DNA of 64,000 bases from Candidatus Paceibacterota bacterium (GCA_035452965.1 DAOTCE010000011.1:1-64000); one strand, 5' to 3'; shown: positions 37,343-46,230, numbered from the stretch's first letter. The notes: generated by a model from the letters alone, not told the origin. Numbers and translations: made by a program.

Positions 37343-37706
37343 TGTGCCGCACTGTTCCCGGGTCGCGCCATGTCTCTTTGTCAGTGTCGGCAGGGCAATC
37401 GGCCCCTGTCTCACAGCGCAGGCGCGGGAGAACGCCCGGCCTGTGCGGAGCGGGGTCGAGGGCATCCGAATGCAAACTGGACGCGCCGTCCCGCGTCCGC
37501 TGCAAGCCGCTGGAAGGCCCCGTGAGGTTCGCGCTTCACACAGGCCCGATTGAGTCCGAATAGGTGTTTAGCCGGACTCCCCAGTCCGAGCTGCCTAACT
37601 GAAAACTAAGCCGGAGTTCCCGCTCTGAGGACCGCTAAACGGAAGGACAAGAGCCTTCCGTAAAAAACTACTGTTGCCTATTGACGGCGCGGGCTTGATA
37701 GGTGGT
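37343..37706. other. 364-bp intergenic region between convergent genes
   Basis: No credible gene. It contains a small hairpin CGGACT/AGTCCG near 37574-37589 and two loosely similar units starting TAGCCGGA and TAAGCCGGA. A further hairpin ACGGAAGG/CCTTCCGT (37639-37661) is followed on the plus strand by an A-run, so it is not a plus-strand terminator. Confidence 0.5.
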
Positions 37707-38156
37707 TTAGGCCGCCTTCCTGAGTTTGTCCAAGTGTTCACGTAGAAAGACTCCGAACTGCCCTATCCGGTTTGCCACAGCCACCTCAAAAAGCCGCTCA
37801 ACTTCGGCTCGTCCGCCTTTATCGAGTGGGTGGACACGCTTGTATCTCTCGTAATAATCACCTCGTTCAGAAGCCAGCGTAAACTCCGGCACAATAACAC
37901 TCAACTCCAGAACTCTGCGCTTTTTCCGCAAGCTGACGACTTCGAGCTCTGGCAAATTCATTGGCAGCCATAACCACACCCGGATATCGAGGCGCTCATC
38001 TTCAAACGTCATTCGGGCGTAAGCGTCGGGACCGCCATGTATCTCTCCGTTCCATGAAAAGCCGCGATCACGGCTGAGGTATTCCAAATGCTCAAAGCAC
38101 GGCTCAAAAAACCAAGGCACTTCCTTGGTCAGTTGGGTGCGTAAGGGGACATACAT
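37707..38156 (-). CDS. Hypothetical protein, lower GC than its neighbours
   Basis: A 149-residue protein I do not recognise. It is mixed alpha/beta in character, rich in charged and aromatic residues (FSWNGEIHGGPDAYARMTF, then WLWLPMNLPELEVV) and ends in a basic helix (HLDKLRKAA). There is no signal peptide or membrane helix. Codon usage and base composition (near 52% GC by rough count) differ from the surrounding genes, which suggests acquisition. It is a single gene between unrelated neighbours, opposite in direction to both. Possibly a phage- or mobile-derived immunity-type protein, but this is speculation. Confidence 0.6.
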   Translation of the reverse strand: MYVPLRTQLTKEVPWFFEPCFEHLEYLSRDRGFSWNGEIHGGPDAYARMTFEDERLDIRVWLWLPMNLPELEVVSLRKKRRVLELSVIVPEFTLASERGDYYERYKRVHPLDKGGRAEVERLFEVAVANRIGQFGVFLREHLDKLRKAA

Positions 38157-38374
38157 AGCTTTGCCGCCTAACTAAGTGATTATACAGGTCTGCATAACAT
38201 CCCCTTTTGGAGTGATATCCAAACGTCCCCCCTCCGCGAAGGAAAGGCTTCTCTTCATCAAGGGCCTCTCTACTCCTCGCATGTTCGGCTGTAAAGCACC
38301 GTTTTGACGGATTAACACCAGAAAGCCCCCTTGACCGAGCCGGCGCGATGGTCCTAACTGGGTTGCGTGATCCG

Positions 38375-39406
38375 ATGAAAGCCCTCGTCCTCAAACAATA
38401 CCAGCAGTTCGCCTGCGAAGATGTGCCAACCCCGGAGCCCGGTCCAGCCGACGTCCTCGTCGCGGTCAAAGCCTGCGGCATTTGCGGCAGCGACGTGCAC
38501 GGGATGGACGGCAGCACTGGCCGGCGCCGCCCTCCCATCATCATGGGCCATGAGGCGGCGGGCGTTATCTCCAAGGTGGGCAATAACGTGACCGGCTGGG
38601 CAGCGGGGGACCGTGTCACGTTCGACTCGACCATCTATTGCGGCGAATGCGCCTATTGCCGGCGCGGCCTGATCAACCTGTGCGATCGCCGGCGGGTGCT
38701 GGGGGTCTCGTGCGAGGATTACCGGCAGCCCGGCGCGTTCGCGCAATTCGTAGTCGTGCCCCAACATATCCTGTACCGGCTGCCGGATGCCTTGGCCTTC
38801 GAGCACGCCGCCCTGGTCGAGCCGTTTTCCATCGCCGTGCACGCAGTTCGCCGCGCACCGCCCACATTGAACGACACCGTCACGGTGGTGGGCGCGGGGA
38901 TGATCGGCCTGGCCCTGGTGCAAGCGCTCAGCCAGGCCGGCTGCGGGCGGCTCATCGTGGTGGACATCTCCCCGGACCGGCTGGCCCTCGCGGCGGATTT
39001 CGGCGCGACCCATACCATCAACTCCGGGGCCGAGGACGCCCTCGCCGCGATTCTCCGATTGACGAACGGCCAGGGCGCTGACTTGGCCTTCGAGGCGGTG
39101 GGCCTGACGGCCACGGTCGAGTTGGCCCTGCGCTGCCTGCGCAAAGGCGGCGCCGCAACCCTCGTTGGCAACGTCACCCCCAAGACCGATTTCCCGCTGC
39201 AACTGGCCGTGACGCGCGAGTTAACCATCCGCGGCTCGTGCGCTTCGCAAGGGGAATACCCGGCGTGCCTTGACATGCTGGCGCGCGGCGCGTTGCGGGC
39301 CGCGCCGCTGATCAGCGCCATCGCCCCGCTGGCCGAGGGCGCCGTCTGGTTCGACCGGCTCTACCGGAAGGAACCCGGATTGCTGAAGGTCGTGCTGAAA
39401 CCGTGA
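38375..39406 (+). CDS. Zinc-dependent medium-chain alcohol/sorbitol dehydrogenase
   Basis: A 343-residue MDR-family dehydrogenase. The start at 38375 (MKALVLKQY) is the typical one; an upstream ATG at 38348 adds nine unusual residues. Catalytic zinc ligands Cys35 and His59-Glu60 (GHEAAG) and the four structural-zinc cysteines 89, 92, 95 and 103 are all present. The NAD-binding VVGAGMIGL lies near 175. It resembles sorbitol/threonine dehydrogenases and would oxidise a polyol or sugar acid. It precedes an SDR dehydrogenase by 70 bp; the two probably form one catabolic unit fed by the upstream MFS carrier. Confidence 0.9.
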   Translation: MKALVLKQYQQFACEDVPTPEPGPADVLVAVKACGICGSDVHGMDGSTGRRRPPIIMGHEAAGVISKVGNNVTGWAAGDRVTFDSTIYCGECAYCRRGLINLCDRRRVLGVSCEDYRQPGAFAQFVVVPQHILYRLPDALAFEHAALVEPFSIAVHAVRRAPPTLNDTVTVVGAGMIGLALVQALSQAGCGRLIVVDISPDRLALAADFGATHTINSGAEDALAAILRLTNGQGADLAFEAVGLTATVELALRCLRKGGAATLVGNVTPKTDFPLQLAVTRELTIRGSCASQGEYPACLDMLARGALRAAPLISAIAPLAEGAVWFDRLYRKEPGLLKVVLKP

Positions 39407-39475
39407 GGCGCGAAACGTGATGCGGGAGAACTGCAGGAAACGCTTGCCATCATGGCAATGAGAATGAGGACAACT

Positions 39476-40270
39476 ATGAGTGAGAACGCATTTGATCTGA
39501 CCGGCAAGGTGGCGATCGTCACCGGCACCAGCCGCGGGCTGGGCCAATACTTCGGCCGGGCGCTGGCCCGGGCCGGCGCCGACCTCGTCATCACCAGCCG
39601 CGACGCGGCTGCCCTCGCGCCGTTCCAGGCCGAGATTCAGGCCCTGGGCCGCCGCGCATTGCCGCTGGCGCTGGATGTGCGCAAACCCGACAGCGTCCAG
39701 GCCATGGCCGAGGCAGCGGTCGCGCATTACGGGAGGATTGACGTGCTCGTCAATAACGCCGGCTGCAACGTGCGCAAACCGGCCCTGGAGGTCACTTGGG
39801 ACGATTGGAACCTGGTGTTGGACACCAACCTGCGCGGCACCTTCTTCGTCTCCCAGGCCGTCGCGCGGCACATGATCCCGCGGAAGTATGGCCGCATCAT
39901 CAACATCGGCTCGGTCACCTGCGTCTTCGGCTATGCCGGCCTGGGGCCATACAGCGCCAGTCGCGGCGGCGTCAAACAGCTCACCATGAGCCTCGCCGAC
40001 GACTGGGGCCTCCACGGCATCACTGTCAATTGCCTGGCCCCCGGCTGGTTCAAAACCCAGCAGAACGCCGTCATGTATGAGAACCAGGAATGGGTCGAAT
40101 ACCTCTGCGACCGCATCCCGCTCAAGCGCCCCGGCCAGCCGCCGGACCTGGAGGGCGCCGTAGTCTTCCTCGCCTCCGACGCCAGCGCCTATATCACCGG
40201 CCAGACCCTGCTGGTGGACGGCGGCATCTCCACGGGAGCAACGCGCGCGCTACCCAGGAAGGGGCGTTGA
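39476..40270 (+). CDS. Short-chain dehydrogenase with Arg in place of the catalytic Lys
   Basis: A 264-residue classical SDR. The start at 39476 has a Shine-Dalgarno GAGGA at 39466-39470. NAD(P)-binding TGTSRGLG (16-23), NNAG (93-96), catalytic Ser146 and Tyr159 are present, but the YxxxK motif reads YSASR (159-163), so Arg replaces the Lys that lowers the Tyr pKa and holds the ribose. The DNA codon is CGC, so it is not a reading error of one base to Lys. The C-terminal TGQTLLVDGG motif is normal. It probably acts with the neighbouring zinc dehydrogenase; activity may be reduced or altered. Confidence 0.88.
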   Translation: MSENAFDLTGKVAIVTGTSRGLGQYFGRALARAGADLVITSRDAAALAPFQAEIQALGRRALPLALDVRKPDSVQAMAEAAVAHYGRIDVLVNNAGCNVRKPALEVTWDDWNLVLDTNLRGTFFVSQAVARHMIPRKYGRIINIGSVTCVFGYAGLGPYSASRGGVKQLTMSLADDWGLHGITVNCLAPGWFKTQQNAVMYENQEWVEYLCDRIPLKRPGQPPDLEGAVVFLASDASAYITGQTLLVDGGISTGATRALPRKGR

Positions 40271-40844
40271 CCGCAGCCGGCCAGCCTGCGCCGGCGCCCA
40301 AGAACGCCCGCCGGCCACCCCCGCCGCGTCGCGCGAGTTCTTGGCTGCCACCCCCTGTTTCAACTGTCTCAAAACTGGACAGTCCGGGGCGTTTGCACGG
40401 TGTAGCCCCGGCCAGAACACGGTGCAACCCCAGTGTGTATCCCATGGGGAGCGCTCCCCATGGGATACACACCGGGGTGTCGCCGGGCTCGCACCGGTGT
40501 CTGACCGGTATTTCGGGCGCAATCCAGACTATCGCACTCGAAATGAAAGATATGCTGGTTTCGCCAGGAAAGGGATGCGGCGAGGATGGTCCTGGCGGCG
40601 CAAAGGCTGATGAATGACAGGGCCGGCGGCAGGAAGGTTGGCGCGCCCGCGAGCAAATGAGGTTCGCCCGGGCGCTTCCCGCAGGCGGAGAAGGATTTGC
40701 TTCCCGGTATCGCTCCGTTATAGGATGCAGCCTGAACACAGTTTGGTTCCGCAGACAGGTCCCGCAGTTGCCTGAGTCGGTATGCCGGCGTCAGGTTTCT
40801 CTCTGCCTTTCTAGTGGCGTCCTTGAATAGCGAAACGTGCTCGT
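40271..40844. other. 574-bp intergenic region with palindromic repeat copy 2
   Basis: Between the SDR gene and the phosphodiesterase gene there is no credible gene. The stretch holds palindromic repeat copy 2 and must contain the promoter of the downstream secreted phosphodiesterase; no clear promoter boxes were found by eye. Confidence 0.6.
40363..40478 (+). repeat. Palindromic repeat element, copy 2
   Basis: The small hairpin ACTGTC (40363-40368) with GACAGT (40378-40383) is followed 43 bases later by a 52-bp palindrome at 40427-40478 that has one mismatched pair. The inner 40 bp are perfect and identical in core to copy 1 (TGTGTATCCCATGGGGAGC and its complement). Both flanks hold CACGGTG or CACCGGTGT motifs. 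Confidence 0.9.
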
Positions 40845-42128
40845 ATGAAACACATTGTTAGACTTTCCGTCGCCCTCGTCGCAACAATCTCCCTGGCCCT
40901 GGCGGCCACCGCCCAGGTGCCCTATGTCATCGTCATCAGCGTGGACGGTCTCGGGGGGACTTATCTGAGCAACTTGTTTGCTCCGACCAATACCGCCTAC
41001 CCGATTCCAAACTTTACGCGGTTAAGGAACGAGGGCGCGAGCACGCTGGCCGCCCACATTGACAACAACAATTGGGAGACCTTGCCGAACCACACCTCCA
41101 TCGTCACGGCCCGGCCGAGGGACGGCGCCAACGGCCACGAATGGAGCAGCAATGACAATCCCGCCGTCGGGCAAACGATTCATTCCAAGAAAGGCTCCTA
41201 CGTGGCCAGTGTCTTCGACGTGGCGCATGACAACGGGCTGAGGACCGGTATGTACGCCAATAAGACCAAGTTCATGCTGTTCGACACCAACACAACCTAT
41301 ACTGGCGGCGGCTCCTATAACGCCCTTTACGGCGCTCCCGACGTGACGGGGCCGGACAACGGGCGCGACAAGGTGGACAACACCTACATCAACGCCGCCC
41401 TCGGCGGCGTCATCGTCAATACCTTCATCGCGCAGCAGAAAACCGCCAATCCCAACCACTACGCTTTCCTGCACATTAACGAGCCGGATTCATACGGCCA
41501 TTCAACGGGGTGGGGCAGCGCGACGTGGTACAGCCAGGTCGTGAACGTAGATACGATGCTGGGCAAGATCTTCAAACTGATCGAGGAGGATGTTCCCGCG
41601 ATGACGGGCAATACGGCCATCATCCTCACGGCTGACCACGGGACCCAGAGCAGTTACAGCTACCCGGCCCAGCGGTATTCTGTTCCGTTCTTCGTCTGGG
41701 GACCCGGGGTGCCCGCGGGCGCGGATCTCTACGCGATGAACGTCGGCAGGCGCCAAGTGGCGTCCGCGTACCCGATGACCACCTATGCCGGCATGCAGCC
41801 AATCCGGAATGCTGAAGCCAACAACGTCGCGCTGCAGCTTCTCGGCCTTGGGCCGATACCCGGTTCCACCTTTGACTACGCGCAGGACCTGCGCGTCACG
41901 CTGCCGCCCACGCCCGTTATCACCGGCATCTCTCACGATGAACCCGGGACGTTTACCATCAGCGGTTCGGCGGACCGGAGCGGCAAGGTCGTTCTGTGGC
42001 AATCGGAGAATCTTGCGGCTCCTGATTGGCAGGCCATCCAGACTAATGCCGTCGCCGCCGGGCCCTTTAGCTTCACCGTTTCGCAGGGATCGGGTTCCAT
42101 GGCCGTCTTCAGGATGCAAGGCCAATAA
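40845..42128 (+). CDS. Secreted alkaline phosphatase-superfamily phosphodiesterase
   Basis: A 427-residue exported protein (signal about 1-23, ending ATAQ). Its fold is that of nucleotide pyrophosphatases and phosphodiesterases: VIVISVDGLGG (metal Asp), TLPNHTSIVTARPRDGANGHEW (the usual nucleophile and PNH region, with Thr candidates), INEPDSYGHSTG and ILTADHGTQ (second metal site). About 60 C-terminal residues form a separate module with SENLAAPDWQAIQTN and the end VFRMQGQ. A similar module occurs near the N-terminus of the secreted PPDK-like protein at 51212. Substrate unknown. Convergent with the sialidase gene. Confidence 0.84.
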   Translation: MKHIVRLSVALVATISLALAATAQVPYVIVISVDGLGGTYLSNLFAPTNTAYPIPNFTRLRNEGASTLAAHIDNNNWETLPNHTSIVTARPRDGANGHEWSSNDNPAVGQTIHSKKGSYVASVFDVAHDNGLRTGMYANKTKFMLFDTNTTYTGGGSYNALYGAPDVTGPDNGRDKVDNTYINAALGGVIVNTFIAQQKTANPNHYAFLHINEPDSYGHSTGWGSATWYSQVVNVDTMLGKIFKLIEEDVPAMTGNTAIILTADHGTQSSYSYPAQRYSVPFFVWGPGVPAGADLYAMNVGRRQVASAYPMTTYAGMQPIRNAEANNVALQLLGLGPIPGSTFDYAQDLRVTLPPTPVITGISHDEPGTFTISGSADRSGKVVLWQSENLAAPDWQAIQTNAVAAGPFSFTVSQGSGSMAVFRMQGQ

Positions 42129-42157
42129 CGCGCCCTTATTTGCAGGGTTGTCGCCCG

Positions 42158-43216
42158 CTAATCGCCACGGGCAGGCAAGGAGCGCAGTTCCAGCTTTGTC
42201 GGGTCCACCACCACGTGCTTAATGCGCTCGCGTTTCCAGGTGTAGGTGATATGGACCAGACCATCGCTGGTCTGGATGACGGCGGGGTAAGAGAACTCCT
42301 TCCGGGGCTGGTCCTCGAGCGTCAGCGCCGCCTGCCACTGCTTGCCGTCCCGGGAAATGGCGACGTTGAGGGGGCTGCGGCCTTTCTGGCAGTGGTTATA
42401 GACCAGGAGCTGGCGTCCGTCGCGCAGGGTGACGGCATCGGTGCCTGAGTTGGGATTGGGCAGCGCAGTGAGCGTCATCTGAGCCCAGGTCTTCCCGCCG
42501 TCGCCAGACCAGACTTGGAAGATCGAGCCCTGTCTGGTCCGCCCGATCGCCTGGAGGCGATCGTCGGGGTAGCAGAGGATGCTGGGCTGGATGGCGTCGA
42601 TTGCCTTGCCGTCGTTTACCGGAGGGGTTGCCTGCCACGTCTCGCCCAGATCAGCCGTGCGTTCGAAATGGATGCGCCAGCCGCCTTGTTCGGTGCTGCT
42701 GGGGCAGAGGAGGTCGCCGTTGGGGAGTGGCACAGGCTTGTTCTTGCTGGGGCCGAGGATGCCATCCGGCAACCGGCGCGGCTTGGACCAGACTTGGCCG
42801 CCGTCGGCGGAAGTCATGAGCATGCCCCACCAACGGTTCGGGCTCGGGCCGACCTTGTAGAAGAGCAACAAGGGCCCGGACCGGGGCTGAAACAGCACGG
42901 GATTCCAGCAGGGAAAGCGGTTGGTGGCGGATTGCACACCGTTGGCGACCTCCACAGGCGCGGTCCAATGTCCCGAAACCTGGCGCGAGAGCCAGATTCC
43001 CACGTCGGGGTGCCGCTCGCGAGTGCCGCCAAACCATGCCGCCACCAGGTGGCCCGATTCAGCCTCGGCGATGGTCGAGGCATGGCAGGAAGGAAAGGGG
43101 GCGGTCCGGTAGATGAACTCCGATGTCAGCAAGCCAGGCGGGACGCCAGCCAAAGAGGACATGGTCACGGTCATGCTCGCGCAGCAGGCGAACGTTGATG
43201 CGAATGGGCGTTTCAT
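42158..43216 (-). CDS. Secreted sialidase / BNR-repeat protein
   Basis: A 352-residue exported beta-propeller. Four Asp-box motifs of the S-x-D-x-G-x-x-W type are visible: SADGGQVWSKP, TADLGETWQAT, SGDGGKTWAQM and SRDGKQWQAA. Early SHASTIAEAESGHLVAAWFGG (with one Cys first) and GPSKNKPVPLPNGDLL are typical of the exo-sialidase/neuraminidase-like group in Verrucomicrobiota. It may remove sialic or related acid sugars, or simply bind glycan; the catalytic Arg triad was not checked. It is 62 bp downstream of the radical SAM gene on the same strand. Confidence 0.84.
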   Translation of the reverse strand: MKRPFASTFACCASMTVTMSSLAGVPPGLLTSEFIYRTAPFPSCHASTIAEAESGHLVAAWFGGTRERHPDVGIWLSRQVSGHWTAPVEVANGVQSATNRFPCWNPVLFQPRSGPLLLFYKVGPSPNRWWGMLMTSADGGQVWSKPRRLPDGILGPSKNKPVPLPNGDLLCPSSTEQGGWRIHFERTADLGETWQATPPVNDGKAIDAIQPSILCYPDDRLQAIGRTRQGSIFQVWSGDGGKTWAQMTLTALPNPNSGTDAVTLRDGRQLLVYNHCQKGRSPLNVAISRDGKQWQAALTLEDQPRKEFSYPAVIQTSDGLVHITYTWKRERIKHVVVDPTKLELRSLPARGD

Positions 43217-43279
43217 AAAGGGTGCGACAGGCGGTTATAGGAGTCCTAACAGTTGAATAGGTCAAATGTGTTACCTGGG

Positions 43280-44953
43280 CTAGGCCCAGTGGCGGGCCTG
43301 GCGTTTGGGGGCGGCAGGGCGGGCGGGGGCGGGGATCGGTGGCTGGGCGGACGCAGGCAGGAGACTTCTGAGGAAGCGGGGCGTGTCGCGGCGGCCAGGG
43401 CGCTGGTAATCGCGGCAGAGGACGGCGGCGGTTTGGGCGGGGTCGAGGCGGCGAACGGCGGTGAGATACTCGAAGAGCAGTTCGGCTAGGCGGAGGAGAG
43501 CGATGCCGTCGGTGCGGCGGGTGCGGGCGTAGAGCCATTCGGTGAAGCGCAGGAATGCGGCGAAGGGGGAGTGAACGCCTGCACCGCCAATTGCAGTTTG
43601 CACTCCTGAACCCCTCACCCCGGCCCTCTTCCCTTCGGAAGGGGAGAGGGAGAATGGCTGGCCGCTGGTAGACGAGGGGTGATTGTTGGGAGGAGACGGA
43701 GCGGCGTAGGCATCGGGCGGGTGGGTCCAGAGCAGTGGCGTGGTCTCGCGAAAATTGCCGCTGTTGGCGACGAGGTCCCAGTAGCGGGCGAAGCGGCGGA
43801 GATTCTGCATGGCGGGGAATTCAATGAGGCGGTTTTGCAGGATGTCATATGGCGGATGGGGACTATAGAGCATTTGCCATTCGGTGTCGTGCCGGGCGAT
43901 GGGCGCGCCGCTAAGGCGCTTGAGGATGCCGACCTGGATTTCGTGCGGGCGCAAGGCAACAAGGCGGTCGAACCCGGCGGCGAAGCTCTCGAGGGATTCT
44001 CCCGGCAGACCCGCGATAAGGTCGGCATGGAGGTGGACCCCGGTGTGCTCGCGCAGGAAACGGAAGTTGTCCTCAAGCCGCGCGTAGTCCTGGCGGCGCT
44101 GGATGCGGGCGGCGACCTCCTCGTTGAACGTCTGGACGCCGATCTCGAATTGGAGCGCGCCCGGTGGGAAACGGGCGATGATTTCGCGCAGGGCGTCCGG
44201 CAGGCGGTCGGGGATGATCTCGAAGTGGAAGAGGTGGCCGGGGCAGTGGTGTTCGAAGAGGAACTGGAGGATGGCGCGGGCAGCATTGAGGTTCAGGTTG
44301 AAGGTGCGGTCCACGAACTTGAACTGTCTCACACCGCGGTCCAGCAGGTGTTGCAGGTGGTCGAGCAAGGCGGGCAGCGGGGTCTGGCGCACCGGGATGT
44401 CAAGTGAGGAAAGACAGAACTCGCAGGAGAAAGGGCAGCCGCGCGAAGCTTCCACGTAGATGACACGGTGCGCCACATCGTGGTCGTCGTAGAGATCGTA
44501 AGGCAGCACCAACTCCGCGAGCTCGGGCGGGCTGGCGGGGATGATCCGGGAGCCGGGGCGCCCGCCGGAGAGCAGTTGGCGGCACAGGTCGGCGAAGGCC
44601 AGGTCTCCTTCGCCCGTAATGGTGTAATCGGCCAGCGCCACGATCGGTCGGGACTCGGTTTCGAAGCTGACTTCCGGTCCGCCCAGGACGAGTGTGATGT
44701 CTGGCCGCACACGCTTGAGGATGGCGACAACCTCCGTCGCGGGCGCAACGTTCCAGATGTAGATGCCCAACCCGATGATCTTCGGCTGCCGTGCCAGGAG
44801 CGCTTCCGCAATCTCAACCGGCCGCTGGCCAAGGTCGAACTCGGCGAGCGCGGCAGCCGACCGCAGCGGGCCGAGGTTGGCCAGCAGGTAGCGCAGCCCA
44901 AACGCGGTGTGAATATGCTTCGCGTTGAGGGTCGTCAGGACAATGTCTGGCAT
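43280..44953 (-). CDS. B12-binding radical SAM protein, DUF4080-type, with repeat-derived insertion
   Basis: A 557-residue radical SAM enzyme: an N-terminal cobalamin-binding Rossmann domain (1-145, VLGGPEVSFETESRP), the iron-sulfur cluster motif CPFSCEFC (Cys173, 177, 180) and a TIM barrel (to about 390), then a DUF4080-type C-terminal domain. The tail between about 430 and 460 includes an in-frame insertion with the peptide SLSPSEGKRAGVRG, encoded at 43606-43655 by an imperfect 27-base hairpin; the following tail is Pro/Ala/Arg-rich and weakly structured. The substrate is unknown. It lies ten bases after rlmN on the same strand. Confidence 0.87.
   Translation of the reverse strand: MPDIVLTTLNAKHIHTAFGLRYLLANLGPLRSAAALAEFDLGQRPVEIAEALLARQPKIIGLGIYIWNVAPATEVVAILKRVRPDITLVLGGPEVSFETESRPIVALADYTITGEGDLAFADLCRQLLSGGRPGSRIIPASPPELAELVLPYDLYDDHDVAHRVIYVEASRGCPFSCEFCLSSLDIPVRQTPLPALLDHLQHLLDRGVRQFKFVDRTFNLNLNAARAILQFLFEHHCPGHLFHFEIIPDRLPDALREIIARFPPGALQFEIGVQTFNEEVAARIQRRQDYARLEDNFRFLREHTGVHLHADLIAGLPGESLESFAAGFDRLVALRPHEIQVGILKRLSGAPIARHDTEWQMLYSPHPPYDILQNRLIEFPAMQNLRRFARYWDLVANSGNFRETTPLLWTHPPDAYAAPSPPNNHPSSTSGQPFSLSPSEGKRAGVRGSGVQTAIGGAGVHSPFAAFLRFTEWLYARTRRTDGIALLRLAELLFEYLTAVRRLDPAQTAAVLCRDYQRPGRRDTPRFLRSLLPASAQPPIPAPARPAAPKRQARHWA
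43606..43655. repeat. Hairpin-forming repeat inserted in frame in the radical SAM gene
   Basis: On the minus strand the segment reads CTCTCCCCTTCCGAAGGG and continues with a complementary GC-rich arm; on the plus strand the stem is 43624-43650 with one G-U pair. Its translation SLSPSEGKRAGVRG is a familiar repeat-derived peptide in GC-rich genomes rather than part of the enzyme. Confidence 0.7.
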
Positions 44954-44962
44954 CGTTGCGGC

Positions 44963-46132
44963 CTATTGCTTGCGACCGGCCAATTCCTGCTCCGTTTTCA
45001 GGCGCAGTTGCCCGCACGCCGCGTCAATATCGCCCCCCTTCTCCCGCCGCAGCGTCGCGCTGACCTTCTGCTTCTCCAGCGCGCGCAGAAACGACTCCTG
45101 CGCCGCTTCGGCCGGCCGCTCCCAGGGCAAGCCCTCGACCCGGTTGTAGGGAATCAGGTTCACCTTCGCCTTGAGCCTCCGCGCCAGCGCCGCCAGCGGC
45201 TTGACCTGATCCAAATTGTCGTTCACCCCGGCGATCAGGACGTATTCGAACGTGATCATCCGCCCCTTCTCTTGCTGGTAATGCTCACAAGCGGCGGTTA
45301 ATTCGCGCAGCGGGTATTTGCGGTTGATGGGCATGATCTTGTTGCGCGTCTCGTCCGTCGCGCCATGCAGGGAGATCGCCAGCCGGAATTGGAGCGGCTC
45401 GTCCGCGAGCTTGCGGATTTGCGGAGCCAGGCCGCTGGTCGAGATGGTCATCTTCCGCGCGCCGATTCCGGCGCCCCACGGCGCATTGAGAATCCGCAAC
45501 GCCTTGAGCAGGTTCTCGTAATTCGCCAGCGGTTCGCCCATGCCCATGATCACCACGTTGCTGACCACGCGGGGTTGAGGGTAAGACGATGCTTGCTGCG
45601 TGTTGCGTGTTGCATGTTGCGTGCTTTCAGCTTCCCCTCGCTCTTCGCCTCTCGCCCCTCGCCGCTCGCCTGCATTCCATCGCTCAACCGCCAGCACCTG
45701 CTCGACAATCTCCTCCACGCGCAGGTTTCGTTTCCAGCCAGCCAGTCCGCTGGCGCAGAATTTGCAGCCGTAGGCGCAGCCGACCTGGGTCGAGACGCAC
45801 AGCGTGTGCCGGTCGCTCGGCTCGCCGTAGAGCGCCGGGTTGGCCGGAATCAGCACGCTTTCGATGAGCGCCCCGTCGTCCAGCCGCCACAGGAACTTCT
45901 GCGTCGTGTCGCGCGCGCCCTGCTTCCGCACCAACTCCAGCACGGCAAGCGAGAAATGCCGCCGCAACTCCTCCCGCAGCGAACGCGGCAGGTTTGTCAT
46001 CGCCTCCCAGTCCGTTGCCCGATGCGCGTAAAGCCACTCCAGCACTTGCTTCACCCGGTATGCCGGCTGGCCCCACGCGCGGAACTGCGTCCCCAGTTCC
46101 TCGGCCGTCTGCGCTCTAATGTCGTTCGACAC
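44963..46132 (-). CDS. rlmN: 23S rRNA / tRNA adenine-2-methyltransferase RlmN, with low-complexity insertion
   Basis: A 389-residue radical SAM methyltransferase that methylates C2 of 23S rRNA adenosine 2503 (E. coli numbering) and tRNA adenosine 37. The cluster motif CAYGCKFC gives Cys119, Cys123 and Cys126; the methyl-carrying/resolving Cys pair is expected at the N-terminal and C-terminal (GGDIDAACGQL) parts. Downstream motifs MGMGEPLANY and SLHGATDETRNKIMP are intact. A 35-residue in-frame insertion (153-187, 45572-45676) rich in Arg/Glu/Gln/Thr lies between the cluster and the SAM-binding loop. Starts with GTG. Last but one of glgP-rlmN-radical SAM. Confidence 0.95.
   Translation of the reverse strand: MSNDIRAQTAEELGTQFRAWGQPAYRVKQVLEWLYAHRATDWEAMTNLPRSLREELRRHFSLAVLELVRKQGARDTTQKFLWRLDDGALIESVLIPANPALYGEPSDRHTLCVSTQVGCAYGCKFCASGLAGWKRNLRVEEIVEQVLAVERWNAGERRGARGEERGEAESTQHATRNTQQASSYPQPRVVSNVVIMGMGEPLANYENLLKALRILNAPWGAGIGARKMTISTSGLAPQIRKLADEPLQFRLAISLHGATDETRNKIMPINRKYPLRELTAACEHYQQEKGRMITFEYVLIAGVNDNLDQVKPLAALARRLKAKVNLIPYNRVEGLPWERPAEAAQESFLRALEKQKVSATLRREKGGDIDAACGQLRLKTEQELAGRKQ
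45572..45676. repeat. Low-complexity insertion within rlmN
   Basis: A 105-bp in-frame insertion includes tandem TGTTGCG/TGTTGCA units around 45597-45623 and a CTCGCCCCTCGCCG-type purine/pyrimidine stretch. It encodes an Arg/Glu-rich then Thr/Gln-rich peptide absent from RlmN of other bacteria. Confidence 0.6.
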
Positions 46133-46230
46133 CTCGACAGGTTAACCCATCTTCCCCGTTTAACCCATTCAACTTATTGAACTTCTACAAACCCCTTTGC
46201 TGAGGCCAACCATTCGACCCGCGCGCCCGC

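Noticed and set aside
35954..37465. 503-codon minus-strand frame opposite the MFS carrier
   Set aside because: Antisense of a membrane protein with clear helices; the reading is Gly/Gln/His-rich and without a domain.
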